In this document: one piece after another, positions 22,607 through 32,170 of the stretch
Position numbering within the stretch: position 1 is the first letter of the stretch
How the letters are laid out: each line of letters begins with the position of its first letter
Assembly: GCA_039621445.1 (NCBI GenBank)
Contig: CP154957.1
Span: forward strand, 38,286,654 to 38,350,653
DNA: 64,000 nt
Origin: Euglena gracilis
Lineage: Eukaryota; Euglenida; Euglenophyceae; Euglenales
Reading direction: 5' to 3'
Notes under the pieces: model-generated
Seen by the model: only the letters and a program-made list of their open reading frames with translations
Database searches by the model: none
Told to the model about the DNA's origin: nothing
Made by a program: the position numbers and the translations under genes

Positions 22607-23380
22607 CCTTGCAATGTAAGGCTGCTTTGTCAAAGTGGGCCACCCATCCATTGACATAGTGCAAGGTTTTTCCTCCAAAGAAGCGGCAAATTTTTTCCAT
22701 TCTTCGTCACACACAGTGTTGAGAATCTGCCCTCCCACAACTTACTTTATACCGGGACGAGCAATGTTCGTCGCAAAAACAAATCTCCCCACTTGCCTCT
22801 CCAAACAATCAACCTGCATTTTGATTTTTAAAAAATATGGCTTTGAAAGAAAAAAACACCTCAATTGTTGTCGCTCCAAAGGTTGCTTGACTTTTTTTGT
22901 GGGTGGTTGAGAAGACTTCTCCCACATCCCCTTTCCTTGCCAAGCTTCAAAAGTGTCCGCATGCTCACGCAGGCGATCCACCAACCCTGAAAGAATGCAA
23001 GCATTCACAAAAGTACACAAATAAATACCAGCACACCAGGAAGCTCCTTCTGTCATCAATTGCACCTTGCCCAGTTATAAGACTGTCCAACTGGCTGAAA
23101 CTTCGCAAATACCTTCCAAACGCTAAACTTTCTTGGGGGGTGCACAGCCAAGGTTGGCCGTTTTTTTAAAAACTAGAAAAACATGTTTTTTTGTTTTTTT
23201 TAAAAAATACACAAAATAACGCCATGGGAGGTTTGGAAAAAATTTCAGAAGTATTATGCAGTTTCAAGGTAAGGCAGGGGGAAGACCCGAGGCAGTCTTT
23301 TCCTAACCAGATTTTTTAAGCCCCCCCCCCCTTGACTGTTTGGGGAGTTTGGTGGAGGGGAAAAAGAGCGGTGAGATTAT
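22607..23380. repeat. Virus-flanking segment, copy 2
   Basis: Same orientation as 14236-15001, with the hAT codons TMSMDGWPTLTKQPYIA at its start cut off by the junction with polymerase-helicase copy 2. No intact gene. Confidence 0.85.
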
Positions 23381-23443
23381 GGAATTGTCTGTGTGATTTC
23401 TGTGTAATTTGGAGTAACTTGAAGGTAATTTGAAGGTAATTTA
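23381..23443 (+). repeat. Viral left terminal inverted repeat
   Basis: GGAATTGTCTGTGTGATTTC, CTGTGTAATTTGGAGTAACT, then TGAAGGTAATT units. The reverse complement lies at 48640-48713 with one or two mismatches and one extra AAGGTAATTTG unit. It is preceded by TTAT, while the other end is preceded by TCAT. Confidence 0.85.
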
Positions 23444-23494
23444 AAATTAACTAGGAAAAAAACCTGTAATTTCGATGTTATTTGATGTTATTTG

Positions 23495-23607
23495 ATTGTT
23501 TTTAATTAATTTTAATTGATTTTAATTAAATTTTAATTGTTTTTAATTAAATTTTAATTGTTTTAATTAAATTTTAATTGTTTTTAATTAATTTATTGAT
23601 TTATTGC
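23495..23607. repeat. AT-rich tandem tract next to the left TIR
   Basis: TTTTAATTAAATTTTAATTG units, about two units longer than at 15090-15185. Copy-number difference between duplicates indicates replication slippage. Confidence 0.6.
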
Positions 23608-23712
23608 TGAACTGGGAAAAAAAAGAAAGAAGAAGAAGACGCGCGGCACGAAGATGAGGTTGGGAAGTCACTGAAAGCCGGTGCGGGAGGAGTACGAGGC
23701 AAGCGGTCAGAC

Positions 23713-26700
23713 TCATGGTACAGTGGAGACCTTGCCCTTTCCCTTGCCCTTGTCCTTGTCCGGAAACAGAATGGCGTAGTGACAGGCCTTGCACACCATG
23801 CCAAGCATGGCGGAGGAGGCGGTGGACGGATTGGGGGACGGCGCAGCGGTCCAGTTAGGGTCTTTAATGAACACGAACTGGGCGTTGTCGTTGTCCATGT
23901 AGCCCTTGAGCTTCAGCGGGCCGTTGCACTCCGCACAGAAGACGGCGCCGCCGTCGGTGCCGGTGAGGTCCTTCAGCCAGTCTCGGTAGAGGGTGAGGGG
24001 GATGCGGTGCCACGGGAAGGCGTTGAGGGAGTCGGTGCGGAGGACGGCGTGGAGCTTCCGCAGGACGTTGGTGGGCAGGTGGGCGTTGGAGCGGATGTCC
24101 CAGGGGTCGGCGTAGTAGTTGGGGATGATGTGGAGGAAGTCGGGGTGGGCGGCGCGGGTGACGGCGACGTAGGCCATGCGGGGGTTGGCGCGGTTCTGGT
24201 TCCAGTCGAGGACGCCGTAGTGCTCGCGGATGGTCTCCCCCTGGGCCATGTGGCTGGTGACGCAGAAGCCGGGGGTGAAGTTGAAGGCGAAGTCGAAGAA
24301 GGTGAGGAAGACGTCGTCGGCGGTGTCCCCGTCGTCGTCCGGTTGGCCCCGGAGGCCGTCGACCCACTGGAGGGTGACGGTGCGCTTCTCGGGGTCGATG
24401 GCCTGGAGGACGGCGCGGCGGTTGTTGACGACCTCGGGGGTGTTGCTGCCGTCGGGCTGCTTCCGGTCGCGGAGGGTGTTGCGGCTGACCTCCATGCCCT
24501 CGCCGTAGACGAAGTTCTGGAGGTACTCCCAGTGGCGGGGGGCTCGTCGGGTCCATCCGGAGTTCATCAGCGACCTGTCGGGTACCGGACCGACCACTTG
24601 GGGGACGAGCTGCTCCGGGTTCCACGTGGTGTCGGCCGCGGTGGCGGGGTCCTTGTTGACCGCTTCCTGGTTTGTGTTGTTGCGCTTGCGCCACGAGCCG
24701 GGCTGCACGGTGTCCATGAGGGTGTGGAACTCTTTGCGGAAGTGCGCGGCGTCGAAGCGGGGGTTGTTGAGGGAGGTCTTGAAGTCGACGTAGACGGTCT
24801 CGAGGTCGAAGGGGTAGACGGTGCGGTCGGGGTGGTGCTCCATCCAGCGCGTCATGCAGTACCAGTTGCAGGCCTTGCGCGTCTGGTTGGTGTGGCAGAG
24901 GAAGCGCCACATGGGGACGTTGGGGCGGACGGGGAAGCCCTCGGGGCGGAGGGTGGTGCTGACGCACGCGGGATTGGCGCCAGATGGTCTGCAGGATGGG
25001 GTCGTCGGTGCGCATGCATTCCGTCAACTGGACCCATCGACCGCCGACGTTGCGGACGCGGTCGTAGACGAGGTAGGGGAAGATGTCGGTGTGGTCGAAG
25101 TAGTTGTAGTCGTCGGAGGGGAGGGCGTAGGCGTAGGGCTCGACGGGGGGCAGCTGGTGGAAGTCACCCGAGAGGACGATGCGGGTCTGGGTGGAGACGC
25201 GGTGGAAGAGGACGAGGCACTCGAGGAGGGCGAGGGGGATCATGGAGATCTCGTCGACGATCAACAGGTCGATCTCGAGGTGGCGGAGGTGGGCGGCGAA
25301 GCGCTTGCTGTATACGATGGTGCAGCCGGGGTCGTTGCGGCCGTCGAGGCCGAAGAGGCTGTTGAGGGTGAGGGCGTCGAAGCCCAACTGGACGCCGGCG
25401 GCGTGGGTGAACGACGTGCGGACGACGTTCCACTGGAGACAGACGGCGTAGTCGTGGAGGCGCCGCAGGAGGTGGGTCTTCCCCGTGCCGGCCGGGCCGG
25501 TGATGACGAGACCGCTGCGCTCGGTGTCGGCCTCGCGGAACCACTCGCCGCAGAGGTCGTCCAGGTACCGGCCGTCGCGCACCCCGTCCCCCGGACGGAC
25601 GATGCGCAGGGTGGAGCGCCAGGAGGCGAGCCAGTCGCGGGACTCTGGGTCCTCGAGTTCGGGGGCGGCGTCCGGGGCGCTGAGGAGGAATTTCTTGATC
25701 CGTCCGTCCGTGCGGGCCTGTTGGTAGTTGTAGTAGTAGGTCTTCCACTTGTCGACGGTCTTGATGGCCTCGGACTTGTAGCGGCCGATGAAGCCCTGTT
25801 CCAGGAGGTGCCGCGTGGTGAGGGTGTCGGCGCCGTCCATGTTTTGGCGGTTGTGTTTGAGGGTGCGCACCCACTCCGCGTGGCGGTGTTCGGGGCGAAC
25901 GCGGTACTCCACGGCGTCGATGTTGATCTGGATGAGGGCGTTGAGCGGGATGGGCCGGCAGAGGTCGAACATCCGGACGGCCTGGTCCTCGAGGACGATG
26001 TTGTAGACGGGCTGCAGGTGGAGGGAGCGGTAGGTCCATCCGCTGGTCGTCATCTCGTAGTGGCAGTACTCCGTGCCGTCCCAGTAGGGGTCGCGGCCGT
26101 AGACGCGGGACAGCTTGACCTTGGCCAGCTGGTCCTCAGTGTAGACGCGGAGCATGAGCTGGTACATCTCCTCGAGACTGCGGAAGACGTAGCGGTTGCC
26201 GGAGTAGGGGACGGTGGTGCCGTTGCACAGGCCCACGAGTTGGTTGATGAGCTTCTTGGGGATGGCGGCGTCCGCGGGGTCCTGGAGCCCCGGGTGTTTG
26301 TAGACGGTTTCGATGAGGTTGACGAAGGCGGTGACGAGGGCCGCGCCGAAGTTGGACTGGCGGCGGGCGTGGGTGGTGCACACGAGCTCCACGTCGGCGG
26401 GGGTGAGGAGGCCGCGGTGGAGGAGGGCGCGGAGCATGCGGTGGCTCATGGTGCGCTTCTCCGCGTCGGGGGCGAAGCAGGGGAGGCGCTCCCAGTCGGC
26501 TTGGGTTCCGCGGGCCTGCCGCTCGGCGGCGGAGGGGATGCGGACGAGGTAGTGTCCGATGGGGATCGCGGCGTGTTCGACGGCGTCGAAGGGGACCACG
26601 CGGTTGGTGAGGTCGTGGATGGGGAACTCATCGCGGTCCGCGTGCATGGCGAGGAGGGTGGCCGTGTAGCTGCGGATGAGGTCCACGCGCCGGCGCTGGT

Positions 26701-28458
26701 TCTCGGGGATGAGCTCGGCGGGGGGCGCGTCGTCCCGCTCGGGGAGGGCGTAGGGGGGGTGGAAGGTCTTCTGGAGGAGCTTGGGGCGGTGGTAGGGGTG
26801 GTGGTTGTCGAGGAGGCGCTGGAGGTTGGGGGGGTACTGCGACAGGCAGTCCCAGAGGCCGGTGCCGAAGCGGCCGATCCGGGACAGATCCTTGTACAGC
26901 ATGCGCCAGGCGTAGGAGGCGATGCCCACGGGGCGGAAGGGCTCCTTGGGGTAGAGGAGGGTGTGCAGTTTGATGAGTTGGTGGATGTAGGGGACTGCCA
27001 CCCACACGACGTTCTTGATGCGCAGCTGCTTGCAGTGGCCGTTGAAGCTGCGCGCGGCGGTGGTGGGGTCCCAGGCCAGGATGCTGGTGCAGTAGTGGTA
27101 GAGGAACTCGACGTCGGGCTCGTCGGTGCAGATGTAGAAGTGGATGAGGTGGGCGTGGGGGCCCTCTTGGTAGTCGGGGCGGAGCTTGGCGCCCACGAGG
27201 GCCTGGTCGTCGGCCTTGGTGAAGAAGTGGAAGCGGTCGGTGTCTGTCACAAGGGGGTATTGGGGCGTCGTCTTTTTGTTGGCGTTGCCCACGCGGTCGA
27301 CGCCCGACCGGACCGACTGCACGTCCTCGAAGTCGTCCTCGCGCTCGTCCACCTCCCAGTCGATGGGGGCGTCGGGTCCGGCGACGGCCTCCGCGTCCCG
27401 CTGCGAGGCCGGGGTGGTGTCCGGGTGCAGGACGCGGTCCAGGGAGCGCATGCGCTTGCGGCGGTTGGGGGTGGTCTCCGTCTCGTGTCCGTTGTGGAGG
27501 CCGGCCGAGCCGTCCATCATGTGGTAGCCGGTGAAGCGACGCCGTCCGAGGCGGTGGGCGGCCGTTTTCATGATGCGTGGATCACATCCTTGTCTGTGAA
27601 GGGGACGACGTGATCGCCCACAACGGTGTAGGCGACGGTGCGGAAGTCCTTGCGGGGCTTCTCCGGGATGTGCAGGAGGATGATGCCGCGCGTGATGTCG
27701 AGGGCGGCGTGGCCGTAGCGGAAGGCCTCGGCGTGCGCCTGGATGTCCGCGGGGGAGAGTCCGTCGGTGAGGCCACCCACGGCGTGGCCGTTGGCGTTCA
27801 GCCACTCGTTGACCACAGCGGGCTCGAACATCCTCATTTGAATACCACGACAGCGCTCCGAGGGGGGGTTGCGCTCCCGCAGCATCTCGTAGGCGCACAT
27901 GCGGTTGCACTCGTGGGCCGCGACCTCGTCGGGGATGAGGCGCATCAGCGTGGGCACGTCCACCCCCTGGATGTGGTAGCGGAAGGAGCGGTGCTTGGGG
28001 CGGATGTCGTCGAGGTAGCCGAAGCACTTGCGTTTGGCAAAGTAGTCCTTCTGGCGCCGCAGGATGGTGTCCCGGTCGGCGTGGGAGCCGCGGGCGAGGA
28101 TGCGGAAGACGTCCTCGTTGGTGAGCACCTGCTGGGAGCCGTTCCACACCGCCACGGGCTCCTGGGTGGCGGGGTCGCAGTAGAGGTCGGGGAGGTTGTC
28201 GCGGGCGTACATCCCGAAGGCGGCGAAGTTGGTTTTGAGCTCGGTGCGGATGATCTCCTCCACCCGCTACTGCTCGTTGGGGCTGCCCTGGGGTACGTCC
28301 ACCACGGCCCGGAACGTGCGCCACGAGGTGGTCGACGCCGGGTTGGAGGGCGCGTTGCGGACCATGACGCTGAACTGTACCAGCTGGGAGCCCGCGCCGA
28401 GGCGCAGGTCGCCCACGCGGTACTGCTGGCTGTCGCGGTTCCGCTTGATGAGTTGCAT
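23713..28458 (-). pseudogene. Divergent family B DNA polymerase fused to Pif1/RecD-like SF1 helicase
   Basis: About 1,580 codons from the ATG at 28458. The polymerase half shows, in the family B order, motif A-like WDCLSQYPPN (about residue 534; consensus DxxSLYPS), motif B-like KKLINQLVG (about 733; consensus KxxxNSxYG with Tyr replaced by Val) and motif C-like INIDAVEY (about 844; consensus DTDS with one Asp kept). The helicase half has Walker A GPAGTGKT (about 985), Walker B LLIVDEIS, motif III GDFHQLPPV and a late VAVTRAAH motif, all typical of Pif1/RecD-like SF1B enzymes. A zinc ribbon (FCAECNG...MVCKACHY) ends the protein. Breaks: TAG at about 28267, a 1-nt deletion near 27575, a 1-nt insertion near 24980. 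No GTTGGATC motif lies upstream, which suggests early expression. Helicase call firm; polymerase call needs profile support. Confidence 0.7.
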
Positions 28459-28862
28459 GTTGTGGCGGGTTGGTCGCAAGAGATCTGTGCGAGAACGGCG
28501 AAACTGTTTTTTTTTGTTTGTATATTATTCCCCCGACATCCCAATCCCAATTCCATCCCAAACCCCTGTAACAACCATTGTGACCCATCCATCCTTCCAT
28601 CAACACGAAGAGGCGAGGCACGAAGCAACGGCGGGGAATCTTTGGTTCCCAACGGGCGGCGGTTCAGTCTCGAGTGTCCGGGGAGCGGGTGCAGAGTGTA
28701 CAGCGACGCAGCGGAGCGGGTCAGGGAAGCGGCGGGGCGAAGCGTTGGCTGCGACGGTACAGGAAGGGTTCGACGTAGGTACCGCGGATCCACTGCATCC
28801 GGCGAAGCCAGTTGCGGGTGTGGAACCAGCACGTGCGGGTCAGATGCCAGAGGTGGTGCGCA
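28459..28862. other. Spacer upstream of the polymerase-helicase
   Basis: Between the replication gene and the virion cluster, both on the minus strand. It includes a T-run (28507-28515) and repeated CATCC words at 28540-28605. It probably holds the early promoter of the replication gene, but I see no defined motif. Confidence 0.4.
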
Positions 28863-29219
28863 TCAGGTCTCGTCGAAGAGCCAATGGCGTCGTCCCCCGA
28901 GGGCGGGGACGCTCCGAAGGACGTTGGGCGCACCGTCGAACGCGGAGCGGGCGGACAGCGGGAGAAGGGGCGTCGCGCTCCGGTTGAACGACCCGATGAC
29001 ATCCTTGGCATAGCCGGTGTGGTGCATGCGGGTGATGACCGATCGGTCCCCGATGATGTGACGGTGCGGGTTGTTGGTGTACGGCCGCCACACCGCGGGG
29101 TACCGGGGACGGCGGGCGCCGGTCCAGTTGCCGATGTTGGCCCGGCGCTTCCACGGGATGGTGGTCGCGTCGTAGGGCTTGAATCGCTCACTGCAGACCG
29201 CGGGTCCGTCGACGTCCAT
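28863..29219 (-). CDS. Small virion-cluster protein, 118 aa, function unknown
   Basis: Starts MDVDGPAVCSERFKPY and contains IPWKRRANIGNWTGARRPRY, an Arg/Trp/Tyr-rich stretch, and ends GGRRHWLFDET. It is basic, with no membrane segment. A weak late motif (CTGTAGGATACT, minus strand, 29220-29234) abuts the ATG, which supports this start. It is the last gene of the minus-strand virion cluster, so I infer a minor virion component or DNA-binding protein. No family recognised. Confidence 0.6.
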   Translation of the reverse strand: MDVDGPAVCSERFKPYDATTIPWKRRANIGNWTGARRPRYPAVWRPYTNNPHRHIIGDRSVITRMHHTGYAKDVIGSFNRSATPLLPLSARSAFDGAPNVLRSVPALGGRRHWLFDET

Positions 29220-29234
29220 CGTAGTATCCTACAG
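29220..29234 (-). promoter_or_regulatory. Late-type motif (weak) for the 118-aa gene
   Basis: CTGTAGGATACTACG directly before the ATG; it keeps GGAT but deviates from the TGTTGGATCC consensus. Confidence 0.4.
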
Positions 29235-29243
29235 CGGTGGCGG

Positions 29244-29576
29244 TCAGAGGACGCGCTCGGTGATGCCGGCCAGGTAGTGACCGAACAGCCGGGTGGGGAT
29301 GCCCACGGCCTCCAGCCAGTGCTGGATCTCCTTCAGCGTGGCGAACTGCATCCCGTACCGCAGGCACTGGACGATCACCGGGTCCCGGGCCATCATCAAC
29401 GGCACGGGGTAGAAGAAGCTGGTGAAGTTGGTGGCGTCCGAGATGTACAGCATGATGGTCAGGTAGGCCGCCTCGTCGGCCATGCGGACGATCCACCCGC
29501 CCGGCCGGGTGGCCGCGGCGCCCGCGGGGTCGCCGAGCGGGATCATTTCGGGGTTGAACGCGGCGGACATCGACAT
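29244..29576 (-). CDS. Virion-cluster protein, 110 aa, function unknown
   Basis: Starts MSMSAAFNPEMIPLGDPAGA. The middle is hydrophobic (AAYLTIMLYISDATNFTSFF) and the rest is mixed. The protein could be membrane-associated or a compact structural subunit. The ATG lies four bases after the stop of the 91-aa ORF, and the late motif for it is inside that ORF (29652-29668), so the two genes probably have separate transcripts. No family recognised. Confidence 0.6.
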   Translation of the reverse strand: MSMSAAFNPEMIPLGDPAGAAATRPGGWIVRMADEAAYLTIMLYISDATNFTSFFYPVPLMMARDPVIVQCLRYGMQFATLKEIQHWLEAVGIPTRLFGHYLAGITERVL

Positions 29577-29579
29577 GAT

Positions 29580-29855
29580 TCACCGGAGGTCGGGTTGGGG
29601 GGTGTACCGGACGGTGGCGAGCTCCAACGGCGGTGGGTTGGTGGGGCGGTACAAAAAGGATCCAACACCCGGGGTGTGCGGCGGGGGATGCGGTGGTGGT
29701 GGCGGGGGTGGGGGGGTTTGTCGGTACGGGGGCAACTGGGGGGCGTGCACCACGCGCTGCTGCCACCGGGAGTCCATCCGCATCCGGTAGAGCATCAACC
29801 CCATCTGGGCCGCGTCGTCCAGCCAGTGTTCCAGTTGGTTGGGGGGGGGTTGCAT
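29580..29855 (-). CDS. Proline-rich small virion-cluster protein, 91 aa
   Basis: Starts MQPPPNQLEHWLDDAAQMGL, has a run of ten prolines near the middle and ends ELATVRYTPQPDLR. An N-terminal amphipathic helix followed by a Pro-rich arm suggests a scaffold or linker peptide. The start is chosen because the late motif CCGTTGGATGC overlaps it (29852-29862); a longer reading from 29963 runs back into the fibre gene. No family recognised. Confidence 0.5.
   Translation of the reverse strand: MQPPPNQLEHWLDDAAQMGLMLYRMRMDSRWQQRVVHAPQLPPYRQTPPPPPPPPHPPPHTPGVGSFLYRPTNPPPLELATVRYTPQPDLR
29652..29668 (-). promoter_or_regulatory. Late-type motif for the 110-aa gene
   Basis: GTGTTGGATCCTTTTTGT on the minus strand, about 75 bases before the ATG at 29576 and within the coding region of the upstream 91-aa ORF. 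Confidence 0.7.
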
Positions 29856-29862
29856 CCAACGG
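29852..29862 (-). promoter_or_regulatory. Late-type motif overlapping the 91-aa start
   Basis: CCGTTGGATGC: the ATG of the 91-aa ORF lies inside the motif, so either the leader is nearly absent or a downstream ATG is used. Confidence 0.5.
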
Positions 29863-29868
29863 GTTGTG

Positions 29869-30771
29869 TTACACCTCTGGCATGGCCAGTATGGTGATTG
29901 TTCCCGGGTATCGAGCCATCGGATCGTAGAATGAAAGCTCCGGTACGTACGGGTTGGCGGCATCCGCGTTGGTGATCAGTGTGCCCCGGCACTCGATGTG
30001 GAAACCGTCACCGGGTTCCAACGGAAACGTAGCGTTGGACGACAGACTAGACCCGTTGCCGTCGTCGCGTTGATGATAGTGGTAAGCGTAGCCCACCACC
30101 TTCCGCAGTGCGGTCGTGTCTTGCGGATAGAAGTACAACAGCGCGGCGCGATATCCGTCACCTGTTGGTTGGAACGAGAGCGTCCATTGGACGTTCACGA
30201 TCATCCTCGATTTCGTCCCGTTGGAGAAATTTGGACTCCCCGAGTTGTCGTGGACGAGTCCCGTGCCGTTTTCCAACAACCGCCAATGCACACCGAACCC
30301 ACCCTGACCGAAATTGACGCCGTAGGCCATGCGCATTTCGCGCCCCCCACCCACCTGGTTGGCGGGCAGGGACGCCACGGTGTCCGGGAGCGCCTTCAGG
30401 GCGGTCTGCGTGGCGTAGGTGGATGTGGCATCCGCTTTGGTGAGGAAATTTCCCAGTGCATTGCTGACCGTTCCCGACAATGCCTCCAGGGCGGTCTTGG
30501 TGGCGTAGGTGGCCGCCGCCTCCGTTTTGGTCAGAAAACCGCCCAGACTGTTGCTCACCGTGGTCACGGTGCCCGACAGCGCCTCCAGGGCGGATTTGGT
30601 GGCGTAGGTGGCCGCGGCGGCGGCCGCCGTGAGGTAGTCCGCCAGCCGCGCGGTGACGGCCGCGGTCGTGGCGTAGGCCGAGAGGTCCACCGCCAGGGGC
30701 GCCGTCCCCGACGTGCTGAGGGTGGTGACCGACGTCTGCAACTGCGCGATCTGCCGCCGCACCTCGTCCAT
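29869..30771 (-). CDS. Trimeric-fibre-like virion protein, 300 aa
   Basis: The N-terminus MDEVRRQIAQLQTSVTTLST is a short coiled coil. A shaft follows, with three repeats of about 30 residues centred on ATYATKSALEALSGTV, ATYATKTALEALSGTV and STYATQTALKALPDTV. From about residue 150 a C-terminal head domain begins (GGGREMRMAYGVNFGQGG...). This coiled coil, repetitive shaft and globular head layout is that of attachment fibres of phages and adenoviruses; likely role is host attachment at the capsid vertices. The start is placed at 30771 because the late motif TGTTGGATACTTC lies just upstream (30788-30801) inside a longer open frame that begins at 30807. Frame intact. Confidence 0.7.
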   Translation of the reverse strand: MDEVRRQIAQLQTSVTTLSTSGTAPLAVDLSAYATTAAVTARLADYLTAAAAAATYATKSALEALSGTVTTVSNSLGGFLTKTEAAATYATKTALEALSGTVSNALGNFLTKADATSTYATQTALKALPDTVASLPANQVGGGREMRMAYGVNFGQGGFGVHWRLLENGTGLVHDNSGSPNFSNGTKSRMIVNVQWTLSFQPTGDGYRAALLYFYPQDTTALRKVVGYAYHYHQRDDGNGSSLSSNATFPLEPGDGFHIECRGTLITNADAANPYVPELSFYDPMARYPGTITILAMPEV

Positions 30772-30787
30772 GGCCGCCGTGTCCACG

Positions 30788-30801
30788 AAGTATCCAACAC
30801 C
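30788..30801 (-). promoter_or_regulatory. Late-type motif for the 300-aa fibre gene
   Basis: GGTGTTGGATACTTC, 17-30 bases before the ATG at 30771. It decides the start: the upstream ATG at 30807 lies before the motif. Confidence 0.65.
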
Positions 30802-30813
30802 GTACATTTTTTT

Positions 30814-31530
30814 TTAAAACGCCCAGTAGAAGAAACCGGGCATGTCCTTGGCCCAGCACACCACGAAGGCCATTTTCCCCACGGCGATGGAATCCGTCTG
30901 CGCGCCGCCGATGTAGTTCCCCGCGGAGTTCTTGCCCGAGGTCCCCGCCGGCAGGGCGATGTTCCAGGCGCTGCCCCCGATGTTGCAGATCAGCGTCCAC
31001 GCCCCGCTGGGCGCGGCGTCGTTGTACCAGTTGGCGGGGGCGAAGGGGAACTGGTTCGGCACGCGGTCCGTCCAGAAGTTGGCGAGGGCCATGGTGGTCC
31101 CGCCCGACGTGGGCGCCCCGAGGGTCAGGGTGCCCCGGTCCCCGTTGAGCATGATCCAGCTCGGCCACGCGGTGGCGTCCATGGTGGCCGAGCTGCTGAG
31201 CACGGCCACGGGCCGCGTCAGGCCCGCCCCCAGGATCCACCCCTTCACGGTGTTGGCGGTCGGTTGGTTGCTGCTACCGCTGCTGAGCTGACCCACCTGG
31301 CTGGAAAGTTGGCTGACCTGGCTGCTGAGCTGACCGAGTTGGGTGCTGAGTTGGCTCTGCTGGGTGGCAAACTGATTCACCTGGGTTTGCAGGGTCGCGA
31401 CGGTCGCGTTCACCGGACCCAGGTCCACGGTCCCGCCCCCCGTTGTGCCGCCGCTCGCCAGGACGCGCAGCCGTTGCAGCAGGTCCGCGGTGAATACCGC
31501 CGACAGTGGGTCCCGGTTGTAGTCCGCCAT
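30814..31530 (-). CDS. Second fibre-like virion protein with heptad coiled coil, 238 aa
   Basis: Starts MADYNRDPLSAVFTADLLQR. Residues about 45-95 are heptads built on QLSTQLGQLSSQVSQLSSQV, a classic trimeric coiled coil. From about residue 100 a globular domain rich in Trp, Gly and Asn follows (KGWILGAGLTRPVAV...DMPGFFYWAF). It lies directly upstream of the other fibre gene and has its own late motif (31549-31564). The two may form alternative or nested fibres, or one may be the fibre and the other a receptor-binding knob. Frame intact. Confidence 0.65.
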   Translation of the reverse strand: MADYNRDPLSAVFTADLLQRLRVLASGGTTGGGTVDLGPVNATVATLQTQVNQFATQQSQLSTQLGQLSSQVSQLSSQVGQLSSGSSNQPTANTVKGWILGAGLTRPVAVLSSSATMDATAWPSWIMLNGDRGTLTLGAPTSGGTTMALANFWTDRVPNQFPFAPANWYNDAAPSGAWTLICNIGGSAWNIALPAGTSGKNSAGNYIGGAQTDSIAVGKMAFVVCWAKDMPGFFYWAF

Positions 31531-31548
31531 ATGCCAAAACAAAAAGAA

Positions 31549-31564
31549 AAAAGATCCAACAACT
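31549..31564 (-). promoter_or_regulatory. Late-type motif for the 238-aa gene
   Basis: GTTGTTGGATCTTTTTTC, about 20-33 bases before the ATG at 31530; a T-rich leader follows it. Confidence 0.75.
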
Positions 31565-32146
31565 CAGGCGAGAGGTCGCAGACTGAAGTCGCAGAGCACC
31601 CGCAGGATGCGGTAGTCCGGGACGTACCAATTGTTGGTGGGGCTGTTGGTGACGGAGGAACCCCCCTGCACCAGCGGCCAGAACAGGTGGATGCCCGAGG
31701 TCGCCCCCGGCGCAGAGGTCCGTGGCCACGGGCAGGTCGCGCAGGGGGCGGTAGCTGCGGCACCAGTAGTCCTCGCTCCCGCTGAGGGCCGGCGTGCAGA
31801 ACAGGGCGGTGCTGTACACGAGGCTGCGGTGCACCCCCCCGTCGCCGAGCGCGGGGCTGGAGTAGAGGACGCAGCGCATCCCGGGATCCGTGCGCACGTA
31901 CAGCGCGAAGGTCTCTGCCCGCCAGTTGCGGTCCGCGGAGTCCCCCGGGGCGAACTCGCCGGGCTGGATGTCGACGGAGGGCCGGAACTGGACGTGCACC
32001 TGGTCGAGGTGCAGACTCTGCCCCACGAGCCCCCCGTCCGCGAGGACGCCCGCGGGCTGCAGGGAGTCGCGGAGGTTCAGCCGGAAGGACGACATGGGCT
32101 TCGTTTTGGTGGCGGCGTCGTTCACCCACATGGCGGAGAACTTCAT
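31563..32146 (-). pseudogene. Candidate penton/minor capsid protein, about 194 aa, frameshifted
   Basis: Starts MKFSAMWVNDAATKTKPMSS, continues through VQFRPSVDIQPGEFAPG and LYVRTDPGMRCVLYSS, and after an apparent 1-nt frameshift near 31,725 ends in a convincing frame, YRILRVLCDFSLRPLA. A size near 200 residues, alternating beta-like strands and a position between fibre genes and capsid genes would fit a single-jelly-roll penton, which anchors fibres in related viruses; this is inference from size and context only. The late motif lies 4-18 bases upstream of the ATG. The window holds no second copy of this gene to show which base was gained. Confidence 0.45.
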
Positions 32147-32149
32147 GGC

Positions 32150-32164
32150 GAGGGATCCAACGTC
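32150..32164 (-). promoter_or_regulatory. Late-type motif for the 194-aa gene
   Basis: CGACGTTGGATCCCTC, immediately before GCC-ATG at 32146. Confidence 0.75.
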
Positions 32165-32170
32165 GTGTTG

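Noticed and set aside
27120-27180. Helitron-type or HUH replication motif (PHAHLIHFYI) in the polymerase-helicase
   Set aside because: The HAH word resembles the Helitron PHAHIL motif, but no downstream Tyr motif is seen and the polymerase motifs explain the region better.
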